From Cupriavidus pauculus (GTDB lineage: Bacteria > Pseudomonadota > Gammaproteobacteria > Burkholderiales > Burkholderiaceae): a DNA stretch of 64,000 bases. This document shows, one piece after another, positions 21,479 through 29,715 of this stretch (its first letter is position 1; every line of letters begins with the position of its first letter). The notes below the pieces were generated by a model, which saw nothing but the letters and a program-made list of their open reading frames with translations, searched no databases and was not told where the DNA came from. A program made the translations under genes and the position numbers. The DNA is taken from NCBI RefSeq assembly GCF_003854935.1, contig NZ_CP033969.1:744001-808000 (forward strand), written 5' to 3'.

Positions 21479-21607
21479 GCGGGGTGGGCTGGTGGGCTGG
21501 TGGGCTGGTGGGCTGGTGGGCTGGTGGGCTGGGGGGCTGGGGGGCTGGGGGCTGGTAGCTGGTAGCTGGTAGCTGGTAGCTGGGGGCTGGTGGTTGGGGG
21601 CTGGTGA
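21479..21607 (+). repeat. G-rich short tandem repeat
   Basis: About 130 bases made of GGTGGGCT (8-bp unit, six copies at the left), then GGGGGGCT/GGGGGCT variants, then four copies of the 7-bp unit GGTAGCT, then mixed units. The G-strand is the plus strand and has many G3 runs, so it could form G-quadruplexes. It lies between the kdp start and the corA end, with a polypurine GGGAGGGAGGGGG stretch just to the left (21447-21459). Confidence 0.9.
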
Positions 21608-21626
21608 GCATCCGCCTGCCGCCGGT

Positions 21627-21763
21627 TTGCTCCCCTCTCCCGCCTGCGGGAGAGGGGTTGGGGGTGAGGGCCGGCGGCTCAAGATGCGACAGTGGCAGTT
21701 TGGACCGCTGGCCCTCACCCCCGGCCCCTCTCCCGCGCGCGGGAGAGGGGAGCAAACCGTCAG
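21627..21763. repeat. REP-like palindrome pair next to corA
   Basis: Two opposed palindromes (CTCCCCTCTCCCGC...GCGGGAGAGGGG at 21630-21656 and 21722-21752) flank a spacer, and their inner arms (GGGGGTGAGGGCC and GGCCCTCACCCCC) also pair. The whole could fold as a large cruciform. The spacer differs from that at 16.2 and 59.4 kb. It could terminate transcription coming out of corA. Confidence 0.85.
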
Positions 21764-21781
21764 CACCGAATCAAGCCCGCC

Positions 21782-22753
21782 CTACAACCACCCCGCCCGC
21801 CTCAGCTTGCTCCACAGCAGCCCGCAGGCCGTGGCGGTGACGCCGATGACCACCGGGTAGGCGTAGTGCCACTTTAGCTCGGGCATGAAGTCGAAGTTCA
21901 TCCCGTACAACGAAAACACGACGGTGGGAATGGCCAGGATGGCGCCCCAGCCGGCCAGGCGCTTGACCACCTCGTTCTGCCCCACGGTCACCAGCGCCAG
22001 GTTGACCTGCACGGCCGTGGTCAGCATCTCGCGCACCACGTCCAGCGAGCGGACGATGCGGCTGCAGTGGTCCTCGATGTCGCGGAAGTAGGCGCGCAGT
22101 TCCTTGGGTACAAGGTCCTCGTGCAGGCGGATCAGCTGGCCGCACATGTCCTCCACCGGATAGACGGCGTTGCGCAGGCGCAGGACCTGGTGCTTGACGT
22201 GGTAGAGCCGCTGGATGGCCTCGCGGTCGAATTCGTCGCGGAAGATGCCCTGCTCCAGCTGCTCGAAGGCGTCTTCCAGCCGGGTGACGATGGGCAGGTA
22301 GTGGTCCACCACGAAGTCCATCAGCGCGTAGAGCACGTAGCCGGGGCCGTTGGCCAGGCCCTGCGGGTCCTGCTCGCAGCGCTCGCGCACCGGCGCGTAG
22401 GTGGAGCTGGCCCCGTGCCGCACCGACACCACGTAGTTCGGGCCGACGAACAGGTGGGTCTCGCCGACCACCACTTCCTCGCCCACGAGCTGGGCGGTGT
22501 TCAGCACCACGAAGACCGAATCGCCGTAGGTTTCGAGCTTGGGCCGCTGGTGGGCGTCCAGCGCGTCCTCGACGGCCAGGTCGTGCAGCCCGAACGACTG
22601 CTGCACGCGGCGCAGCAGCGCCAGGTCCGGCTCGTGCAGGCCCAGCCAGACAAAGGTGCCGGGCTCGGCCAGCACCGGGCCGATGTCCGCGAAATCGACC
22701 TTGCCCAGCTTCTTGCCCTGGCGATAGGCCGCGCAGTTGACGATGGCGCCCAT
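21782..22753 (-). CDS. corA: CorA-family magnesium/cobalt transporter
   Basis: A 323-residue CorA-family divalent-metal channel. A large cytoplasmic domain with long helices is followed by two C-terminal membrane helices; the signature YGMNF lies at the end of the first (GMN at 284-286). The C-terminus carries basic residues (SKLRRAGWL). The start at 22753 gives [10 protein letters not shown]. Mg2+ uptake is the expected role; Co2+ or Ni2+ passage is possible in the family. Confidence 0.94.
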   Translation of the reverse strand: MGAIVNCAAYRQGKKLGKVDFADIGPVLAEPGTFVWLGLHEPDLALLRRVQQSFGLHDLAVEDALDAHQRPKLETYGDSVFVVLNTAQLVGEEVVVGETHLFVGPNYVVSVRHGASSTYAPVRERCEQDPQGLANGPGYVLYALMDFVVDHYLPIVTRLEDAFEQLEQGIFRDEFDREAIQRLYHVKHQVLRLRNAVYPVEDMCGQLIRLHEDLVPKELRAYFRDIEDHCSRIVRSLDVVREMLTTAVQVNLALVTVGQNEVVKRLAGWGAILAIPTVVFSLYGMNFDFMPELKWHYAYPVVIGVTATACGLLWSKLRRAGWL

Positions 22754-22992
22754 GGGTGCTCCGCTTCAAAAGATGCGCCATGCTAGCAAGCGCGCGCCGG
22801 GTGCGCGATAGGCGTTGCGCTGACAGCCCGATGCGCCCGGCGCGGCCGCCGGCGGACCGGTGCGCGGCCCGCGCGGCGCACCTGGCGCGGGCATATGGTC
22901 CGCATCGTCCACCCCCGGCCGGCGAACCAACATTTGTTACAGTTCCCCCGAAATCCGACGTTAGAATGTCCCATTTCCACGGTCACCCGGCT

Positions 22993-23811
22993 ATGTCCCT
23001 GAAGAAATCGCCACGTTTCGAGCTGCGCAGTGGCAATGTCGACGCCCTCCTTCTCGCACTGCAGACCGCGGACATGGACGCGCTGCGGGACGATCTTCTC
23101 TCCCGCTTCGAATCGACCCCCGACTTCTTCTCCGACGATGTGGTGGCGCTGGACCTGCGCCGGCTGGACGGCGACGGCGCGCTGGCGCTGGACCGCGTGA
23201 TCGACACGCTGGCCACGCTGAACGCCCGCGCCATCGGCGTGGTGGCCCGCGCCGACCAGCGCGCCTGGGCCGGCGGCTTCGGCCTGCCGCTGCTGGACAG
23301 CCAGAGCCGGCGCGGCGGCCGCGAGGAACCAGCGGCCCAGCCAGACGCCGCCGCTGCCAGCGAGGCCCCGGCCGATGGCGCCCCGGCCAGCGGCAGCACG
23401 CCGGTCAATGGCGCGGCGTCCGAGATCGCCGAGATCATGGCCGCCGCCAACGCCGCGGCCGCCACGCCGCGCGCCATTCCCACCCTGCTGATCGACAAGC
23501 CGCTGCGCTCGGGCCAGCAGGTCTACGCGCAGGGCGACGTGGTGATCCTGGACCTGGTGAGCTACGGCGCCGAGGTCATCGCCGAGGGCAACATCCATAT
23601 CTATGCCCCGCTGCGCGGCCGCGCGCTGGCCGGGGTCAAGGGCAACCCGGACGCGCGCATCTTCTGCACGTGCCTGGAGCCCGAGCTGATTTCCATCGCC
23701 GGCATCTACCGGACCGCGGAGCAGACGCTCCCGCCCGACGTGCTCGGCAAGTCGGCCCAGGTGCGCCTGGCCGACGAGAAGCTGATTCTCGAACCGCTGC
23801 GGATGAAATGA
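22993..23811 (+). CDS. minC: Septum-site determining protein MinC
   Basis: MinC inhibits FtsZ ring assembly away from mid-cell. The 272-residue product has an N-terminal FtsZ-inhibitory domain, an Ala/Pro/Gly-rich linker at about residues 105-145 and the C-terminal beta-helical dimerisation domain ([36 protein letters not shown]). I chose the ATG at 22993 ([14 protein letters not shown]). An upstream ATG at 22966 overlaps a -10-like TAGAAT (22962-22967), which argues against it. minD follows after 52 bp. Confidence 0.95.
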   Translation: MSLKKSPRFELRSGNVDALLLALQTADMDALRDDLLSRFESTPDFFSDDVVALDLRRLDGDGALALDRVIDTLATLNARAIGVVARADQRAWAGGFGLPLLDSQSRRGGREEPAAQPDAAAASEAPADGAPASGSTPVNGAASEIAEIMAAANAAAATPRAIPTLLIDKPLRSGQQVYAQGDVVILDLVSYGAEVIAEGNIHIYAPLRGRALAGVKGNPDARIFCTCLEPELISIAGIYRTAEQTLPPDVLGKSAQVRLADEKLILEPLRMK

Positions 23812-23863
23812 CCGCCGCGCCTGTCAGAACGAACCAGATCCACACATACCGGACCCAAGAGCC

Positions 23864-24676
23864 ATGGCAAAAATCATCGTAGTGACCTCCGGCAAGGGGG
23901 GCGTTGGCAAGACCACCACCAGCGCGAGCTTCGCGGCCGGCCTGGCCCTGCGCGGCCACAAGACGGCCGTGATCGACTTCGACGTCGGCCTGCGCAACCT
24001 CGACCTGATCATGGGCTGCGAGCGCCGCGTGGTGTACGACCTGATCAACGTGGTGCAGGGCGAAGCCAACCTGAACCAGGCGCTGATCAAGGACAAGAAG
24101 TGCGAGAACCTGTTCATCCTGCCGGCCTCGCAGACGCGCGACAAGGAAGCGCTGACCCGCGACGGCGTGGAAAAGGTCATCAACGACCTGAAGGCCATGG
24201 ATTTCGAGTACATCGTCTGCGATTCGCCGGCCGGCATCGAGACCGGCGCGCTGATGGCCATGTACTTTGCCGACGAGGCGCTGATCGTGACCAACCCCGA
24301 AGTGTCGTCGGTGCGCGACTCCGACCGCATCCTGGGCATCCTGGCGTCGAAGACCAAGCGCGCCAGCGAGGGCGATCCGATCAAGGAACATCTGCTCATC
24401 ACGCGCTATAACCCCAAGCGGGTGCACGGCGGCGAGATGCTGTCGCTGACCGACATCCAGGAAATCCTGCGCATCAAGCTGATTGGCGTGGTGCCGGAAT
24501 CGGAAGCCGTGCTGCATGCGTCGAACCAGGGCACGCCGGCCATCCACCTCGACGGCACCGACGTGGCCGACGCCTACGGCGACGTGGTGGACCGCTTCCT
24601 GGGCAAGGACAAGCCGCTGCGCTTCACGGACTACCAGAAGCCGGGACTGTTCTCGCGCATCTTCGGCAACAAGTAA
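23864..24676 (+). CDS. minD: Septum-site determining ATPase MinD
   Basis: MinD is a membrane-cycling ParA-type ATPase that recruits MinC and oscillates under MinE control. The 270-residue product has the deviant Walker [11 protein letters not shown] at about residues 10-19, switch motifs [10 protein letters not shown] and CDSPAGIE, and the C-terminal amphipathic membrane-targeting helix ([12 protein letters not shown]). It is the middle gene of minCDE; minE follows after 16 bp. Confidence 0.99.
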   Translation: MAKIIVVTSGKGGVGKTTTSASFAAGLALRGHKTAVIDFDVGLRNLDLIMGCERRVVYDLINVVQGEANLNQALIKDKKCENLFILPASQTRDKEALTRDGVEKVINDLKAMDFEYIVCDSPAGIETGALMAMYFADEALIVTNPEVSSVRDSDRILGILASKTKRASEGDPIKEHLLITRYNPKRVHGGEMLSLTDIQEILRIKLIGVVPESEAVLHASNQGTPAIHLDGTDVADAYGDVVDRFLGKDKPLRFTDYQKPGLFSRIFGNK

Positions 24677-24692
24677 CGGAGGGCTCATCCAC

Positions 24693-24947
24693 ATGTCGAT
24701 CCTGTCCTTCCTGCTGGGGGAGAAGAAGAAGTCCGCGTCGGTCGCCAAGGAGCGGCTGCAGATCATTCTCGCCCACGAGCGGTCCGGCCATTCGGCGCCG
24801 GCCGACTACCTGCCGGCCCTGCAGCGCGAGCTGGTGGCCGTCATTTCGAAATACGTGAAGATCAGCGACCAGGATCTGCGCGTGAACCTGGAGCGCCAGG
24901 ACAACCTGGAAGTGCTCGAGGTAAAGATCGAGATTCCCCAGGCCTGA
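24693..24947 (+). CDS. minE: Cell division topological specificity factor MinE
   Basis: MinE is an 84-residue protein that stimulates MinD ATPase and drives Min oscillation. It has the N-terminal membrane-binding/anti-MinCD segment ([23 protein letters not shown]) shown here only as a label for residues 1-20, and a C-terminal topological domain ending VKIEIPQA. The ATG is at 24693, with GGAGGG a short distance upstream. Confidence 0.97.
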   Translation: MSILSFLLGEKKKSASVAKERLQIILAHERSGHSAPADYLPALQRELVAVISKYVKISDQDLRVNLERQDNLEVLEVKIEIPQA

Positions 24948-25018
24948 GCCTGCGCTGCCGTGCCCCGGTCATCGCGCGCCGATGACCGCCCCCTGATCCC
25001 GTTCGAGGGATAACCCTG

Positions 25019-25040
25019 CCCCACGTTCGTTGGGGTTTTT
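25019..25040 (+). terminator. Candidate terminator after minE
   Basis: A 5-bp GC stem (CCCCA at 25019-25023 with TGGGG at 25031-25035) followed by TTTTT. The stem is short, so efficiency is uncertain. It lies about 70 bp after minE. Confidence 0.5.
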
Positions 25041-25297
25041 GCACCGCAGCAACCGCCCCGCGTGGCGGTTGCCACGCGTGCCGGCGTACGCCGCCATCCC
25101 CGCCCTTTTCTGGCCTGTTCCCGCCGATGCACCGCCGTGGCGCGTGCTGCCTTGCACCATTTCGTCAGCCCTCAGGCATTGTGTAGCGGCAAACCAACGA
25201 ATTTGCACCAAATGTCTTCTCGAAGCCTGCCTCGGCTTCGGATTTATGTCGGAACTATCCGCGTTTTGTTAAATTTTCGCGGCGTTTAGTGCAAACG

Positions 25298-25306
25298 TTA
25301 TCCACA
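25298..25306 (+). promoter_or_regulatory. Isolated perfect DnaA box upstream of the porin
   Basis: TTATCCACA, the consensus high-affinity DnaA site, lies 57 bp before the porin start, far from oriC. It could couple porin expression to DnaA, or be fortuitous. Confidence 0.5.
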
Positions 25307-25362
25307 AAGCTGGACGCGCCGTGATCCGGGGCGATCCAACCACAAGACAGAAAAGGAGCACC

Positions 25363-26451
25363 ATGAAGAAATCGCTACTGACCCTCGCCATTGGCTCGCT
25401 GTGCTGCGGCAGCGCCTTCGCCCAGACGTCGGTCACGCTGTACGGGATTGCCGACGTCAGCGTCCGCTGGACCAACCACGCCAACGCCGCCGGCAACAGC
25501 CAGGTTCAGATGACGGACGGCGCCGTGACGCAAAGCCGTTGGGGCCTGAAGGGTTCGGAGGCCCTGGGCAACAACCTGAAGGCCATCTTCCAGCTGGAAG
25601 GCGGCTACAGCCTGGACAACGGCACGATGAATTCGTCGGGCCAGATCTTCAACCGTCAGGCATACGTCGGCCTGGCCGGTGACTTCGGCGCCATCAAGCT
25701 GGGCCGCCAGTACACCGAGGGCTTCAACCTGTTCGGCGACTTCGACCCGCTGACCATCGGCAACTACACCGCCAACGCCTGGCCGTTCTTCCTGACGCAG
25801 TTCCGTCAGAACAACGTCGTCAGCTACTCGGGTTCGTTCGCGGGCCTGAACGTCGGCGCCAGCTACGGCTTCGGCGAGCAGCCGGGCAGCCAGACGAAGA
25901 ACCAGTACTGGGGCACCCGTGCCGCGTACGACATCGGACCGTTCGGCATCGGCGCCGTGTACCAGGAAATCAAGGACATCAACAGCAACAAGCAGCAGAT
26001 GTGGGGCGTGGCCGGCAAGTACGGCATCGGCCCGGCCAAGCTGTTCCTGGGCTATGTTGGTGGCCGCGACAGCACCGGCGTGATCGACAACAGCTTCCTG
26101 AACCAGGCTGCCATCGTGTCGACCCCGGCTGCCCGCACGGCCATCGCCGCCGGCGCTGCCAGCAACCCGCGCAAGGACACGCTGGGCTACGTGGGCGTGA
26201 CGTACAACGTCACCCCGGCCCTGGCCGTGACCGGCGTGTTCTATGCCGATCGCGTCGAGAACAAGAACGGCGTCAGCGGCAACGACGGCAACCGCTACAC
26301 CGGCGTGCTGCTGGCCGAGTACTCGCTGTCCAAGCGCACCCAGGTCTACGGCACGGTCGACTACAACAAGCTGACCAAGGGCGTGGCGACCGAACTGCCG
26401 GGCAACGGCACCCAGATGGGCGTGGCCGCAGGTATCCGCCACATCTTCTGA
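25363..26451 (+). CDS. Gram-negative general porin (OmpC/Omp32-like)
   Basis: A 362-residue outer-membrane trimeric porin of the Burkholderiales type. It has a signal peptide with cleavage after SAFA (residue 20), a mature start QTSVTLYGIADVSV, alternating beta-strand pattern, LGNNLKAIFQLEGGYSLDNG, an L3-like loop region and the C-terminal phenylalanine (AAGIRHIF) required for BAM insertion. It is monocistronic, with a strong ribosome site and a strong terminator. Codon use is highly biased, as expected for an abundant protein. Confidence 0.96.
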   Translation: MKKSLLTLAIGSLCCGSAFAQTSVTLYGIADVSVRWTNHANAAGNSQVQMTDGAVTQSRWGLKGSEALGNNLKAIFQLEGGYSLDNGTMNSSGQIFNRQAYVGLAGDFGAIKLGRQYTEGFNLFGDFDPLTIGNYTANAWPFFLTQFRQNNVVSYSGSFAGLNVGASYGFGEQPGSQTKNQYWGTRAAYDIGPFGIGAVYQEIKDINSNKQQMWGVAGKYGIGPAKLFLGYVGGRDSTGVIDNSFLNQAAIVSTPAARTAIAAGAASNPRKDTLGYVGVTYNVTPALAVTGVFYADRVENKNGVSGNDGNRYTGVLLAEYSLSKRTQVYGTVDYNKLTKGVATELPGNGTQMGVAAGIRHIF

Positions 26452-26459
26452 TCGCCGCT

Positions 26460-27257
26460 TCATCGGCTGTTTGGGGAAAGGCACCTTCGGGTGCCTTTTT
26501 TTCTTGGCGCGGGCGCCGGCGCGGCCGGAATGCCGGCGGCGGGCCGCTGGTCCTCCAGCAGTTCCAGCCGGTAGCCGTGGGTGTAGACCGGCACCACGCG
26601 CACGCCGTTCTCGTCCCACAGGCCAAGCTTGTTGCGCACGCGCGAGATGTGGGTGTCGATGGTGCGCGACATCGGCGAGAACTCGCGGCCCCAGACCGCC
26701 GTCACCATGTGCTCGCGCGGCACCACCCGGTTGGCGTTGCGGAACATCAGCAGCGCGAGGTCGAATTCCTTGGGCGTCAGCGGCACCGTCACGCCGTTGC
26801 GGGCGGTCTGGCGCGTGACGAGGTCGAACGTGTAGCGGCCCCAGCCCAGCCGGTCGTCGTCGCGCTGGCGCGTGTCCGGGTAGACCCGCCGCAGCAGCGC
26901 GTGGATGCGCGCGGACAGCTCCACGGCGCGGATCGGCTTGGCCATGTAGTCGTCCGCGCCGGCCGCCAGCGCCGCCGCGATCTCGGCCTCGCCGTTGCGC
27001 CGGGCCACGAACATCACGGGCAGGCGCGGGTCAAGGTGGGCGCGCGCCCAGTTGTGGACCTCCAGCCCGCTCACGTGCGGCGCGTCCCATTCCAGCAGCA
27101 GCAGGTCGAAGGCCACCTTGCGCAAGGTCAGCAGCATCCGCCGGCCATCGGCAAAGGTCACGCATTCGTGCCCGGCGCCGGTGACAACGGCGCGGATCAT
27201 GGCCGCCTGCGCGGCGTCGCTCTCCAGCGAGGCGACCCTGAGTCCTGTTCTTGTCAT
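26460..27257 (-). CDS. OmpR-family regulator with Glu at the phosphoacceptor site
   Basis: A 265-residue receiver plus winged-helix protein. In the receiver, the phosphoacceptor Asp is replaced by Glu56 (LLLLEWDAPHVSG) and the conserved Thr/Ser by Ala85, while the Lys (Lys107, MAKP) is kept. The DNA-binding domain is well conserved (LTPKEFDLALLMFRN, RTIDTHISRVRNKL). Glu at this site can mimic phosphorylation, so the protein may be constitutively active; that is inference. The ATG at 27257 was chosen over upstream starts that add unrelated sequence. The C-terminal tail (about 25 residues, Pro/Ala/Lys) reads through the porin terminator. There is no partner kinase nearby; a paralogue is divergent at 27444. 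Confidence 0.88.
   Translation of the reverse strand: MTRTGLRVASLESDAAQAAMIRAVVTGAGHECVTFADGRRMLLTLRKVAFDLLLLEWDAPHVSGLEVHNWARAHLDPRLPVMFVARRNGEAEIAAALAAGADDYMAKPIRAVELSARIHALLRRVYPDTRQRDDDRLGWGRYTFDLVTRQTARNGVTVPLTPKEFDLALLMFRNANRVVPREHMVTAVWGREFSPMSRTIDTHISRVRNKLGLWDENGVRVVPVYTHGYRLELLEDQRPAAGIPAAPAPAPRKKGTRRCLSPNSR
26477..26503 (+). terminator. Terminator after the porin, inside the 3' end of the convergent regulator
   Basis: A 9-bp stem AAAGGCACC / GGTGCCTTT with a stable TTCG tetraloop (26486-26489), followed by more T residues to 26502. It lies 25 bases after the porin stop and within the last codons of the convergent gene 26460-27257. Confidence 0.93.
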
Positions 27258-27443
27258 GCATCGTCGCGCCGTGCCGGGCGCGCAGGTAATGTGTCCAGCG
27301 CTCATTAGATGCCGAGACGCGCACAAACCCTATAAGACGATGCTCAAAATTAGATCCGCCACAAATGTTTACTTCGTCCGCAACGGGGCGCGGCCTACCA
27401 TGGGCCGCACCCGAAGACTGAGCAAGGAACGGAAGGAACGACC

Positions 27444-28169
27444 GTGAAGATCGCCGCGCTTGAAGACAATCCGGCCCGCATCCTGGTGCTGCAGCGCGCC
27501 CTGGAGCGGGGCGGGCACTACCTGACGCGCTTTCGCGGCGCGCCGCCGCTGGTGTCCGCCATCCGCCGCCAACCGTTCGACATGCTGCTGCTGGACCGCG
27601 ACGTGGCCGACGTCGATGCCGAGGCGTTGCTGGACTGGGTCCGACGCACGCTCGGACATGGCCTGCCGGTGATGATGCTGGGCGCCAGCGACGCCGAGGC
27701 CGACATCGCGCGCTGCCTGATGGCCGGCGCCGACGCCTACGTGCCGCAGCCGGTGCGCGACGGCGAGCTGCTGGCCCGCATCGAGGCGCTGGCCCGTCGC
27801 GCGGCCGCCGCGCCGATGCGGCCCGTGCCGGCGCCGGCCGCCGCCGCGCTGGACAACGTGCCGGACCAGATCATCTGCGGCGAATACCGCTTCTCGGTGC
27901 CCGAGCGGCAGGTGTGGGTCAAGGGCGCGCCGGTGACGCTGTCGCCCAAGGAGTATGCATTGGCGCTTTTACTATTCCGCAACATCGGCACGCTGATCTC
28001 GCGCCGCACGATGATCGACAAGGTCTGGCACGGCGCGCCGATGCGCGAGCAGGCGCGCACCATCGACAGCCACCTGTCGCGCGTGCGCACCAAGCTGTCG
28101 CTCTGGCCGTTCAACGGGGTGATGCTGCGCACGGTCTACCGGCTTGGCAGCCGGCTGGACGTGGCCTGA
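27444..28169 (+). CDS. OmpR-family regulator with atypical receiver
   Basis: A 241-residue receiver plus winged-helix protein similar in layout to the divergent gene at 26460. The acidic pair (Glu7, Asp8) and the acceptor Asp51 (LLLDRDVADVD) are present, but the Thr/Ser position is Gly80 and the invariant Lys is Gln102 (YVPQPV). Loss of the Lys usually breaks normal phospho-switching. The winged helix is intact (LSPKEYALALLLFRN, RTIDSHLSRVRTKL). The intergenic stretch shared with its partner is about 186 bp. No histidine kinase adjoins it. Confidence 0.88.
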   Translation: MKIAALEDNPARILVLQRALERGGHYLTRFRGAPPLVSAIRRQPFDMLLLDRDVADVDAEALLDWVRRTLGHGLPVMMLGASDAEADIARCLMAGADAYVPQPVRDGELLARIEALARRAAAAPMRPVPAPAAAALDNVPDQIICGEYRFSVPERQVWVKGAPVTLSPKEYALALLLFRNIGTLISRRTMIDKVWHGAPMREQARTIDSHLSRVRTKLSLWPFNGVMLRTVYRLGSRLDVA

Positions 28170-28227
28170 GCCACGCCGGCCGTGCGGGCGGGCGGCCGTG
28201 CGGGCGGGCGGTCAGTCGGTCAGGGGG

Positions 28228-29211
28228 TCAGTCGGCCTTGATGCCGGCTTCCTTGACGATACGGGCGTTTTCCTGCGATTCGGCGCGGATGGCCGCGGCG
28301 AACTGCCTGGCCGAGCCGCCGGTGGGCACTTCGCCGCCGCGCATCAGGCGGTCGCGCACCTCGGGCTCGGCCAGCGCCTTGTTCAGCTCGGCGTTGAGCC
28401 GGTCGACGATGGCGGCCGGCGTCTTGCCGGGCGCGAAGACGCCGAACGTCGACGTCAGGTTGGCCTTCGGGTAGCCGAGTTCGTCGAACGTCGGCACGTT
28501 GGGCAGGCTGTCCAGCCGCTTGGGCGCGCCCACGGCGATGGCGCGCAGCCGGCCGGCCTGCATGTGCTGGGTCAGCATCGGGCTGGCGTTGGTGCTCATG
28601 GCCTCGAACTGGCCGCCCAGCGCGTCGTTGAGCTGCTGGCCGGCGCCCTTGTACGGAATCAGCGTGATGTCGGCCTGCGACTTGGCGCGAATCTGCTCCA
28701 GCATCACGTGGCCGACCGTGCCCAGGCCCGACGTGGCCCAGCGCACCGAGCCCGGCTTGGCCTTCGACTGGGCGATCAGGTCCTGGAACGTCTTGCCCGT
28801 GAAGCTGGGCGTGGCCACCACCAGCACCGGCGAATACATGACGCTCATCACGGGCGCCACATCGCGCTGGGGGTCGTAGTTGACGTGGCCGACGTGGGGG
28901 TTGAGCGTGAGCGGGCTGGTCGACGCGAAGCCGAGCGTGTAGCCGTCCGGCGCGGCCTTGGCCACGGCGTCGATGCCGATGCTGCCGCCGGCGCCGGCCT
29001 TGTTCTCCACCACGACCGAGGTGCCCATCTGGGCCGACAGCTTCTCGCCCAGCGCACGCGCCACGGCATCGCTGATGCCGCCCGTGGGATAGGCCACGAT
29101 CATGCGGATCGGCCGGCTCGGGTAGTTGTCGGCGGCGAACGCGGGGGCGGTGGAAATCAGTGCGACGGCCACGCAGGCGGCGCGCAGCGGCAGGAGGCGG
29201 AAATCGGCCAT
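28228..29211 (-). CDS. Tripartite tricarboxylate transporter (Bug-type) binding protein
   Basis: A 327-residue periplasmic solute-binding protein of the Bug/TctC family, expanded in Burkholderiales. It has a signal peptide (cleavage near APAFAAD), the opening YPSRPIRMIVAYPTGGISDAV and the ligand-loop ATSGLGTVGH. No TctA/TctB membrane genes are nearby, as is common for orphan Bug proteins. The ligand is unknown, probably a carboxylate or similar small molecule. Confidence 0.93.
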   Translation of the reverse strand: MADFRLLPLRAACVAVALISTAPAFAADNYPSRPIRMIVAYPTGGISDAVARALGEKLSAQMGTSVVVENKAGAGGSIGIDAVAKAAPDGYTLGFASTSPLTLNPHVGHVNYDPQRDVAPVMSVMYSPVLVVATPSFTGKTFQDLIAQSKAKPGSVRWATSGLGTVGHVMLEQIRAKSQADITLIPYKGAGQQLNDALGGQFEAMSTNASPMLTQHMQAGRLRAIAVGAPKRLDSLPNVPTFDELGYPKANLTSTFGVFAPGKTPAAIVDRLNAELNKALAEPEVRDRLMRGGEVPTGGSARQFAAAIRAESQENARIVKEAGIKAD

Positions 29212-29295
29212 GGTCGGGCTTCGGATGGGGATGAACGGGGGAGAGACGCGCGCTATCTTAGCCGATCGGCCTCTGCGGCCGGCCGCCGCGCGCGG

Positions 29296-29577
29296 CTATC
29301 GCACCAGCGGATGCTCGGGCACCCAGGAGACGAACAGCTCGTTGGCGCGGTCGTAGAGCCGCCACGCGGTGCCGCACTCGCGGCAGGTGAACGCCATCAT
29401 GCTGAACGGCACGCCGGCCGCGCTCTGGCTGACCAGCGGCGCGGTGTTGCGCAGCGCCAGGCACGCATGCGGCTCGCGCCGGCGCGGATCGTCGGCCAGG
29501 GTCAGGCAGTGGGCGCAGGCGCGACGGGCGGGCACGGCGGGTGTGGCGGCGGAGGGCGGGGGCACGGCGGACTTCAT
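29296..29577 (-). CDS. Small zinc-ribbon-like protein
   Basis: A 93-residue cytoplasmic protein with CAHC near residue 21 and CREC near residue 65, plus a further CLAL cysteine. The paired CxxC motifs suggest a zinc knuckle or rubredoxin-like fold. It starts 138 bp beyond the end of the Fsr-like transporter gene, on the same strand. I do not recognise a named family. Confidence 0.65.
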   Translation of the reverse strand: MKSAVPPPSAATPAVPARRACAHCLTLADDPRRREPHACLALRNTAPLVSQSAAGVPFSMMAFTCRECGTAWRLYDRANELFVSWVPEHPLVR

Positions 29578-29715
29578 GACCGAGATGATGCCGCAAAACC
29601 GATGCCAGGGTACGCGCCGTGGCCGCCGCTGTGGTTTCCGCGCTGGTTTCCGCGCTGGTTTCTCCCCTCCCCCCGCGATGCGGACGGAGGGAAGCCAGCC
29701 ATCGGCCCTGCCCCG

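Larger units (their letters stand above)
24948..25362. other. Intergenic region minE to porin
   Basis: No gene is seen. Contents in order: a candidate minE terminator (25019-25040), a GC-rich stretch, then a less GC-rich part from about 25170 with a hairpin CGAAGCC...GGCTTCG (25221-25240), T-rich sequence around 25262-25275, a perfect DnaA box at 25298-25306 and a strong ribosome site (AAAAGGAGCACC) before the porin. The porin promoter should lie at about 25170-25300, but I cannot place its hexamers with confidence. Confidence 0.6.

Noticed and set aside
21479-21607. Possible CRISPR array
   Set aside because: The units are 7-8 bp with no spacers, so it is a simple tandem repeat.
22966-22992. 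Upstream minC start (MSHFHGHPA...)
   Set aside because: The ATG overlaps a -10-like element and the added residues are not family-like; the start at 22993 is better.
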